Position numbers and translations under genes: made by a program
Assembly (NCBI GenBank): GCA_017391545.1
Contig: JAFOYD010000123.1
Coordinates: 1 to 20,640 of the forward strand
Direction: 5' to 3'
Source: Lachnospiraceae bacterium
Lineage (GTDB): Bacteria > Bacillota > Clostridia > Lachnospirales > Lachnospiraceae
DNA length: 20,640 bases
The notes under the pieces: generated by a model
What the model saw: only the letters and a program-made list of their open reading frames with translations
The model's database searches: none
What the model was told of the DNA's origin: nothing
Part shown: piece by piece, positions 1 through 5,336 of the stretch
How positions within the stretch are numbered: position 1 is the stretch's first letter
Layout of the letters: every line of letters starts with the position of its first letter

Positions 1-1338
1 ATGCATTACGATAAAAATGAAGTTACTGCAGAGATATTGATTTCAACTTTGAAAACTGCTGGTATTCCAGCAAGTAAGATTACTCCGGAGTTAGTAGACA
101 CATTTAAGGAAGAGCTTGTGTCAGCTGGGGTTATGAATTCAGACAATGTTCTGAAAGGTTCTCCTGCTCAGATTACAAAAATATTCGATGAGATGACCTT
201 TGTAAATGAGACATTGAACGAGCATGCGGAAGTTATTAAGAAACAGTTCAAGGAGCTCATGGTTCAGAAGGGCACAACGAAGATTGAGATTCGTAATGGC
301 GACAATGAGCCTTATGAAAATAAGGTCAGAGCTTATGTAACAGAAGGTGAGTTTGAAAAAATTTACTTTGGTTTACGCCAGAACCTTATGAAACGTACCA
401 TTTATAAATTCAAGCTGGATAAGGATAAATTCATTGATGATTGTATTCTTGAGATAAATAATAAGCTCAAATTTATGCGTGCGAAGAATGAATACAAGGT
501 AGAAACTGGTAAAGCCAAATTCAATGATTCCCAGATGTTTGTCATGGAAGAAGCACACTATGGTGACCAAGACCTTGAAATTGAAATCAGTTCTGACCCA
601 AAATCTGATTTTGAAATTGCAAACTACATTATGTATCACACAATGCTACCTAGACTTGCAATTTTCAAGATTTTGCAGGGAGTAGAGAAGCGTGAGCTTT
701 TGGATAATCAGGACATTCTTGACGAAGTAACTCAGTTCATCCTTGAAAAGCTCAATGATGAGAAAGCAAAAAATATTACTTCTTATGAAGTGATTAATGG
801 TTATGAATTAGACAGCAGAAATATCTTTGAGCTGGATAACATTTCAGAGGAGGACTTTGAAGAAGAGTGGCGAGTTTTCCAAGCAAAATCCGACAGAAGT
901 TCTGCTATGAATGAATATTACAAGATGGATTCTGAAGGCGAGTGTGAATTTGCTCATCGTCTTGAAAACAACAGTAATGTATTGCTTTTCACTAAGCTTA
1001 AAAAGGGCGGATTTGTAATTGATACTCCATATGGCAATTATAGTCCTGACTGGGCTGTGGTATGTCGCAAGGAGTCTTTAAGCGACCCAACCATCGGTAT
1101 TTACTTCGTTGTCGAGTCAAAATGGGGTAAAGCCGATGCCAACTTGCAGGAAGTTGAGCGTAATAAAATCAAATGTGGTAAGTTACATTTCGAAGCGGTA
1201 TCAGAGCAGGTTAAGTTTGACTGGATAAAGAGCTACGATGACTTTAAACAGAAGTTTGGTGTTGCAGAAGGTTCTGATTTGCAGATTGAAGCAACTGGTC
1301 GGAATGGCGAAGGCTCAGATTATATTGTACTTGTATAG
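1..1338 (+). CDS. Type III restriction enzyme Res subunit, C-terminal part (5' end outside window)
   Basis: This is the last 445 residues of what looks like the Res (helicase-nuclease) subunit of a type III restriction-modification system. The C-terminal third carries a PD-(D/E)XK nuclease core: PDW with Asp350, then a hydrophobic strand leading to Glu372-Ser-Lys374, preceded by a TPxGxYxPDWAVV-like context (residues 342-353) typical of type III Res endonuclease domains. Full Res proteins are about 900-1000 residues and have SF2 helicase motifs in the N-terminal half. None are seen here, so the Met at base 1 is probably internal and the gene continues upstream. The matching Mod methyltransferase is not in the window; it usually lies just 5' of res. 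The gene is A/T-rich compared with the repair genes downstream. I infer it belongs to an acquired defence region. Whether the whole gene is intact cannot be judged here. Confidence 0.78.
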   Translation: MHYDKNEVTAEILISTLKTAGIPASKITPELVDTFKEELVSAGVMNSDNVLKGSPAQITKIFDEMTFVNETLNEHAEVIKKQFKELMVQKGTTKIEIRNGDNEPYENKVRAYVTEGEFEKIYFGLRQNLMKRTIYKFKLDKDKFIDDCILEINNKLKFMRAKNEYKVETGKAKFNDSQMFVMEEAHYGDQDLEIEISSDPKSDFEIANYIMYHTMLPRLAIFKILQGVEKRELLDNQDILDEVTQFILEKLNDEKAKNITSYEVINGYELDSRNIFELDNISEEDFEEEWRVFQAKSDRSSAMNEYYKMDSEGECEFAHRLENNSNVLLFTKLKKGGFVIDTPYGNYSPDWAVVCRKESLSDPTIGIYFVVESKWGKADANLQEVERNKIKCGKLHFEAVSEQVKFDWIKSYDDFKQKFGVAEGSDLQIEATGRNGEGSDYIVLV

Positions 1339-1339
1339 G

Positions 1340-1874
1340 ATGAAGATGGTGATTACGAACAATGAAAAGATTAACATTTTGGTAATGGGTAATTCCGGCC
1401 GCTGTTGGTGCAGTTCCAATCCCGATTTCCGATGCAATTATTCTGGTACCGATCCAGACAGGAATGATTAAGGGTATCGCAAAGATTTATGAGATTCCGA
1501 AAGACAGTTGCGGGATAATCAATGTCCTTGTGGAGTGTGGAACTACTTCTGTGGTAGCAAAAACGGTATTGTCTGGATTAAAAGCTGTTATTCCGGTAGC
1601 AGGCAGTGTCCTGAATGCCATTGTAGCAGCTGCATTTACTGCAGCAATTGGGGAAATCAGTGCTTACATCATGGAGAAGATCTACTTGGGTGAGAAGAGT
1701 GCTGATGATCTGGATTGGGCAAAACAATACGCAGAAAGTGAGTTTAAAAATACCATAGAAAGTATGCTTCCGTTCCTCAAAGATTTAGCAGAACATGCGG
1801 ATCTGAATGATATCAAAAAGATTGTAAAGCGTATTTTAAAGGAATTTCAGAAGAAAGGCAAAAAGCGGGATTAA
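1340..1874 (+). pseudogene. GTPase with DUF697 C-terminal domain, broken by internal deletion
   Basis: Two pieces of one gene are visible in different frames. Bases 1340-1397 encode a start and the beginning of a G domain: a short leader, then NILVMGNSG, which is the first half of a P-loop. After the CCGG at 1395-1398 the frame that makes sense changes. From 1398 a different frame encodes AAVGAVPIPISDAIILVPIQ and continues to the stop at 1874. This second part is a hydrophobic-helix domain like the DUF697 tail of Era/YcjF-like GTPases. The rest of the P-loop (GKS/T) and motifs G2 to G5 are absent, so most of the GTPase domain has been deleted and the ends are out of frame. An ATG at 1464 could give a 136-residue protein of the tail alone (MIKGIAKIYEI...), but no good ribosome binding site precedes it. 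An annotation pipeline may call that piece a hypothetical CDS. Confidence 0.68.
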
Positions 1875-1918
1875 TAAGCAAAATAGAAGTAATTGGGTTG
1901 CGAGTCTGTACATTTCTG

Positions 1919-1947
1919 TTGTAATAGTGGGAAATGAAAGATATACT
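1919..1947 (+). promoter_or_regulatory. Candidate SigA promoter for the MNT gene
   Basis: TTGTAA at 1919-1924 and TATACT at 1942-1947 are separated by 17 bases, with four and five of six matches to the consensus hexamers. The predicted start lies about 30 bases before the ATG of the nucleotidyltransferase at 1983. An overlapping alternative is TTGCGA at 1898 with TGTAAT at 1920. It would also serve the nuclease gene at 2364 if the two are co-transcribed. Confidence 0.4.
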
Positions 1948-1982
1948 ATATTTACAGAGAGTTTGGAAAGAAGGTGTAAGCT

Positions 1983-2321
1983 ATGCAACAGATTACAAAG
2001 GTCTTACTTTTACAATACGTAGAGGATATAAAGAAGATTTATGGTTCAAGTTTACAGTCGGTAATTTTGTATGGCTCCTATGCAAGGGGAGATTATTCTC
2101 AGGAATCGGATATTGATATTATGATTTTAGTGAATTTGATAGATCAAGAGATATCACAAAAAGGGCATCAGTTATCTGACCTTACTTTTGATTATAACTT
2201 TGATAACGATTTGGAAATCATGCCTATTGTAAAAAATGTGGAGCACTTTAATCACTGGCTTCATGCTTATCCGTTTTATAACAATATTAAGCGCGAAGGG
2301 GTTGAATTGTATGTAGCTTGA
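1983..2321 (+). CDS. MNT-type minimal nucleotidyltransferase (orphan, no HEPN partner)
   Basis: This 112-residue protein belongs to the DNA polymerase beta-like nucleotidyltransferase superfamily. It has the signature GSYARGDYSQESDID (residues 31-45), with the metal-binding pair Asp43 and Asp45. A third acidic position is likely in the NDLEIMPIV strand (Asp76/Glu78). In HEPN-MNT toxin-antitoxin pairs such proteins AMPylate and so neutralise the HEPN RNase; the function here is inferred only from family. The ATG at 1983 is chosen because AAGGTG sits a few bases upstream and the signature motif falls at its usual distance from the N-terminus. A longer ORF from 1934 is in another frame and unrelated. 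No HEPN gene is adjacent: upstream is the broken GTPase, and downstream after 42 bases is a restriction nuclease domain. It may be a relict antitoxin, or it may now act with that nuclease. Confidence 0.75.
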   Translation: MQQITKVLLLQYVEDIKKIYGSSLQSVILYGSYARGDYSQESDIDIMILVNLIDQEISQKGHQLSDLTFDYNFDNDLEIMPIVKNVEHFNHWLHAYPFYNNIKREGVELYVA

Positions 2322-2363
2322 CTTTTGTTAGGGTGTACCAAATTGCAATATTGGAGGGATATT

Positions 2364-2888
2364 GTGAGTAAGATTGAGGAAACAAGAGAATTTTCAGAAA
2401 TGATAGGAATGACGGCAAAAATAAATGGTACTGATTTCAAGTTTTCTCCTGGAAAGCATAATGAATTGCAAAAAGCGATTATAGAAGAGTTTGCACCCAG
2501 ATTTGCGCCAAATTCGGAGTGCATATATGTGGGAGATACCATCGAAAAAGACTTATTTAAGAACGTAGAGAAATTGATGGAGTTAGGTTTTGAGATTACG
2601 TTACATGACAAGATGCCGGATGTGGTGCTGTATCGTGAGGATAAGGACTGGATTTATTTTGTTGAGGCAGTGACATCTGCAGGACCAATGGATCAAAAGA
2701 GGATATTGGAAATCGAAGAAATGACAAAAGGTGTAACGGCAGGAAAGATATTTGTAACGGCATTTCTTGATTTCAAGACATACAAAAAGTTTTCAGATCA
2801 ACTTGCGTGGGAGACGGGAGTATGGATTGCTGAGATTCCAGATCATATGATACATTATAATGGGGATAGGTTTATGGGACCTCGATAG
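2364..2888 (+). CDS. BsuBI/PstI-type restriction endonuclease catalytic domain (lone, short)
   Basis: The protein (174 residues from the GTG) matches the C-terminal catalytic domain of the BsuBI/PstI type II restriction endonucleases. Features seen are the block FSPGKHNELQKAI near the start, YVGDT, then PDVVLY followed by a hydrophobic strand ending in VEAVTSAGPMDQKR, which is the family's nuclease core. Family members recognise CTGCAG and are normally above 300 residues, with an N-terminal helical DNA-binding domain. That half is missing here, as is the companion adenine methyltransferase. The GTG at 2364 is preferred over an upstream TTG at 2325 because GGAGGG at 2353-2358 lies five bases before it. 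The clean start and full catalytic block suggest it is translated, but it may be a truncated remnant. With no methylase in view, an active CTGCAG-cutting enzyme would be harmful unless the methylase lies elsewhere or specificity has changed. Confidence 0.78.
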   Translation: MSKIEETREFSEMIGMTAKINGTDFKFSPGKHNELQKAIIEEFAPRFAPNSECIYVGDTIEKDLFKNVEKLMELGFEITLHDKMPDVVLYREDKDWIYFVEAVTSAGPMDQKRILEIEEMTKGVTAGKIFVTAFLDFKTYKKFSDQLAWETGVWIAEIPDHMIHYNGDRFMGPR

Positions 2889-2902
2889 AACCGAAAGAAT
2901 AG

Positions 2903-3076
2903 CAGGAAAGGTGGCAGACAAATGATATGACAACCTTTCAAAGCAAGGATGATGTTCTCACGCTTCTTGTACATTTGGGCTATCTTGCCTTTGAGCATGA
3001 AAGTGTGTCAGTTTTTATTCCCAATGCAGAGATTCGTGGCGAATTTCGGAATGCAATTGAATATGAACAGCTATGA
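2903..3076 (+). pseudogene. Remnant of a DUF1703/AAA-ATPase-like family protein
   Basis: An open stretch from 2903 contains ATG 2927 and encodes a 49-residue piece ending at TGA 3074-3076. Its core, FQSKDDVLTLLVHLGYL followed by VFIPNAEIRGEF, matches from memory the linker between the AAA-ATPase-like part and the DUF1703 PD-(D/E)XK part of a large protein family (usually over 500 residues) very common in gut Clostridia. Family-like sequence (ERWQTND) continues upstream of the ATG before hitting a stop at 2900, so this is a fragment of a larger gene rather than a real small gene. Neither the ATPase motifs nor the nuclease motif is present. Confidence 0.66.
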
Positions 3077-3080
3077 TAAA

Positions 3081-3112
3081 AGCGCAGCTATGAGGAAACT
3101 TGTAGCTGCGCT
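3081..3112. terminator. Hairpin with GAAA tetraloop, possible (mainly minus-strand) terminator
   Basis: A perfect 10-bp inverted repeat, 3081-3090 with 3103-3112, closes further through two wobble pairs and two Watson-Crick pairs onto a GAAA tetraloop at 3095-3098. On the + strand it is followed only by ATAAAATT, a weak tail. On the - strand the stem is followed by TTTTATC, which is a better intrinsic terminator. It may mark the border between accessory region and uvrB, but no minus-strand gene precedes it here. Confidence 0.45.
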
Positions 3113-3139
3113 ATAAAATTAAGCGGACAAGAATAGAAA

Positions 3140-3153
3140 CGAACAAATATTTG
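3140..3153. promoter_or_regulatory. LexA/SOS-box-like site 1 upstream of uvrB
   Basis: CGAACAAATATTTG matches 11 of 14 positions of the Gram-positive LexA box CGAACATATGTTCG; the left half-site CGAAC is perfect and the right half is degenerate. It overlaps a perfect 12-base palindrome at 3143-3154 and lies about 8 bases before the -35 of the uvrB promoter. uvrB is a classic SOS gene, which raises the prior, but the imperfect right half keeps this tentative. Confidence 0.42.
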
Positions 3154-3161
3154 TGTTTTTC

Positions 3162-3190
3162 TGTACAAACGAAAAAAAGTGTGGTATATT
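3162..3190 (+). promoter_or_regulatory. Candidate promoter of uvrBA
   Basis: TGTACA at 3162-3167 and TATATT at 3185-3190 are 17 bases apart (four and five of six consensus matches). Transcription would start near 3197, giving a leader of about 120 bases that includes the foldback element at 3223-3294. The two LexA-like sites flank it. Confidence 0.5.
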
Positions 3191-3205
3191 TATTGAGAAA
3201 TATAC

Positions 3206-3219
3206 AGAACATATTTTTG
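3206..3219. promoter_or_regulatory. LexA/SOS-box-like site 2 upstream of uvrB
   Basis: AGAACATATTTTTG matches 11 of 14 positions of CGAACATATGTTCG, with GAACATAT exact. It lies just downstream of the predicted transcription start, where a bound repressor would block RNA polymerase. Together with site 1 it suggests SOS control of uvrBA. Each site alone is weak. Confidence 0.42.
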
Positions 3220-3222
3220 ATA

Positions 3223-3294
3223 TATTACTTAGGCAGCTAAAACTCGCAAGATTTTATGCAGTATAAATTGCGTTTTTTAACTGCCTAAGTAATA
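3223..3294. repeat. 72-base near-palindromic foldback element in the uvrB leader
   Basis: The outer arms are a perfect 14-bp inverted repeat (3223-3236 with 3281-3294; core ACTTAGGCAG / CTGCCTAAGT). Pairing continues inward through TAAAA/TTTTA (3238-3242 with 3275-3279) and CGCAA/TTGCG (3245-3249 with 3268-3272). The inner stem is followed directly by six T (3273-3278). The element ends six bases before the uvrB Shine-Dalgarno. It could be a small non-coding mobile element (MITE/REP-like) or an RNA regulatory hairpin with terminator-like character. Confidence 0.7.
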
Positions 3295-3317
3295 AAACCG
3301 GAGGTGACTTTGCAGTT

Positions 3318-5309
3318 ATGGATTTCAAGTTACACAGCGAATATGCTCCCACCGGCGATCAGCCACAGGCAATTGCGGAGCTTGTAAAGGGATTTCAGGA
3401 GGGAAATCAGTTTCAGACATTATTAGGTGTTACCGGCTCGGGCAAGACTTTTACGATGGCAAATATTATCGCAGCGCTCAATAAGCCGACGCTTGTCATC
3501 GCACACAATAAGACGTTAGCAGGCCAGCTTTATGGTGAGTTTAAAGAATTTTTCCCTGAGAATGCGGTGGAATATTTTGTTAGTTATTATGATTATTATC
3601 AGCCGGAGGCATACATTCCATCCTCCGATACCTATATTGCAAAGGATTCGGCAGTCAATGACGAGATTGATAAACTGAGACTTTCTGCAACGGCATCCCT
3701 GACAGAGCGAAAGGATGTGGTAGTCGTTGCAAGTGTTTCCTGTATCTATGGTCTGGGAAGTCCGGACGAATATCAGGGAATGATGTTGTCACTTCGTCCT
3801 GGTATGACAAAGGACAGGGATGAGGTGATTCGTGCGCTCATTGAGATGCAGTATGACAGGAATGATATCGATCTTGACCGCGGACGGTTCCGCGTGCATG
3901 GAGATGTCGTCGATATTCACCCGGCGCAGGGCGGTGACTATTTGATTCGTGTGGAATTTTTCGGTGATGAGATTGACCGTATCGCAGAGGTGGATCCGGT
4001 CACGAACAAGGTCAATGCCACATTGGAGCACACGACGATCTTTCCGGCATCCCATTATGTCGTGGCACCGGAGAAGATTGCGGCAGCATGTGAGAAAATC
4101 GAGGAGGAGATGAAGGAGCGTGTGCGTTTCTTCAAGAGCGAGGATAAGCTCCTTGAGGCACAGCGCATTTCGGAGCGGACGAACTTTGATATTGAGATGC
4201 TTAGAGAGACGGGTTTCTGTTCCGGCATTGAGAATTATTCCAGACATTTAAATGGCACAGAGGAGGGTGCTCCGCCATACTGCCTGCTGGATTTCTTTAC
4301 GGATGATTTTCTGATTATCGTGGATGAGTCGCATATGACGATACCGCAGATCAGGGGTATGTATGCAGGTGACCGTTCGAGAAAAAATACGCTGGTGGAT
4401 TATGGATTTCGTCTGCCTTCGGCGCTTGACAACAGACCCCTGCAATTCGATGAATTTGAGCAGAAAATCGACCAGATGCTTTTCGTCTCAGCAACGCCCA
4501 GTGAATATGAGAAAGAGCATGAGCTTTTGCGCGCAGAGCAGATTATCCGGCCGACAGGGCTTCTTGACCCGGAGATCGAGATTCATCCGGTGGAAGGTCA
4601 GATTGATGATCTCATTGCCAGAATAAATGCTGAGACTGCAAAGCATAATAAGGTATTGGTGACGACACTGACAAAGCGCATGGCTGAGGATTTGACCAAA
4701 TATATGTCGGAGGTTGGAATCCGCGTGAAATACCTGCACTCTGACATTGATACGCTGGAGCGTGCACAGATTATTCGTGATATGCGACTGGATGTCTTTG
4801 ACGTACTTGTCGGCATTAATCTGTTGCGAGAGGGACTTGATATTCCGGAGATCTCGCTTGTAGCGATACTGGATGCAGATAAGGAAGGGTTCCTGCGTTC
4901 TGCAACTTCGCTGATACAGACGGTAGGACGAGCGGCCAGAAATGCCGAGGGACATGTCGTGATGTATGCGGACAATATCACGGATTCGATACAGGTGACA
5001 CTGGACGAGACAGCCAGAAGACGTGCAATCCAGCAGAAATATAATGAAGAGCATGGCATCACGCCACAGACGATCAAAAAGGCAGTGCGTGACCTGATTA
5101 GCATATCGAAAGCAGTTGCAAAAGAAGAACAGTCCTTTGCAAAGGACCCTGAGTCCATGAATGAGAAGGAACTTAAGAAACTGATTGCGACGGTTGAGAA
5201 AAACATGCGTAAGGCAGCAGCGGACTTAAATTTCGAGGCGGCTATGGAGCTTCGTGACAAGATGATGGAGCTCAAAAAGATGCTCAACGATATGACAAAC
5301 GGACTATAG
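3318..5309 (+). CDS. uvrB: UvrABC excinuclease subunit B
   Basis: UvrB is the damage-verifying helicase-like subunit of bacterial nucleotide excision repair. It is loaded by UvrA and then recruits UvrC. At 663 residues it has normal family length. Visible landmarks are Walker A GVTGSGKT (37-44), the DNA-clamping beta-hairpin with YYDYYQPEAYIP (90-101), the DESH box near residue 336, a helicase C-terminal half with GLDIPE and QTVGRAARN, and a C-terminal UVR motif in the last ~40 residues that contacts UvrC. The ATG is set by GGAGGTGA at 3300-3307, ten bases upstream. uvrA follows after 27 bases, so the two form an operon. The leader carries a promoter, LexA-like sites and a large foldback element. 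No uvrC is in view. Confidence 0.98.
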   Translation: MDFKLHSEYAPTGDQPQAIAELVKGFQEGNQFQTLLGVTGSGKTFTMANIIAALNKPTLVIAHNKTLAGQLYGEFKEFFPENAVEYFVSYYDYYQPEAYIPSSDTYIAKDSAVNDEIDKLRLSATASLTERKDVVVVASVSCIYGLGSPDEYQGMMLSLRPGMTKDRDEVIRALIEMQYDRNDIDLDRGRFRVHGDVVDIHPAQGGDYLIRVEFFGDEIDRIAEVDPVTNKVNATLEHTTIFPASHYVVAPEKIAAACEKIEEEMKERVRFFKSEDKLLEAQRISERTNFDIEMLRETGFCSGIENYSRHLNGTEEGAPPYCLLDFFTDDFLIIVDESHMTIPQIRGMYAGDRSRKNTLVDYGFRLPSALDNRPLQFDEFEQKIDQMLFVSATPSEYEKEHELLRAEQIIRPTGLLDPEIEIHPVEGQIDDLIARINAETAKHNKVLVTTLTKRMAEDLTKYMSEVGIRVKYLHSDIDTLERAQIIRDMRLDVFDVLVGINLLREGLDIPEISLVAILDADKEGFLRSATSLIQTVGRAARNAEGHVVMYADNITDSIQVTLDETARRRAIQQKYNEEHGITPQTIKKAVRDLISISKAVAKEEQSFAKDPESMNEKELKKLIATVEKNMRKAAADLNFEAAMELRDKMMELKKMLNDMTNGL

Positions 5310-5336
5310 TGATAATAGGAAAGGCTAGGATATAAA

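Noticed and set aside
1238..1471. 77-codon open frame overlapping the end of the Res gene
   Set aside because: Only its part after 1340 resembles a protein (start of the GTPase P-loop); it is covered by the broken GTPase entry and the rest is a frame shadow.
1934..2116. 60-codon open frame upstream of and overlapping the MNT gene
   Set aside because: It is in a different frame from the clear GSYARGDYSQESDID motif and has no recognisable features.
2325..2363. Upstream TTG start for the BsuBI/PstI-like nuclease
   Set aside because: No ribosome binding site precedes it, whereas GGAGGG is well placed for the GTG at 2364.
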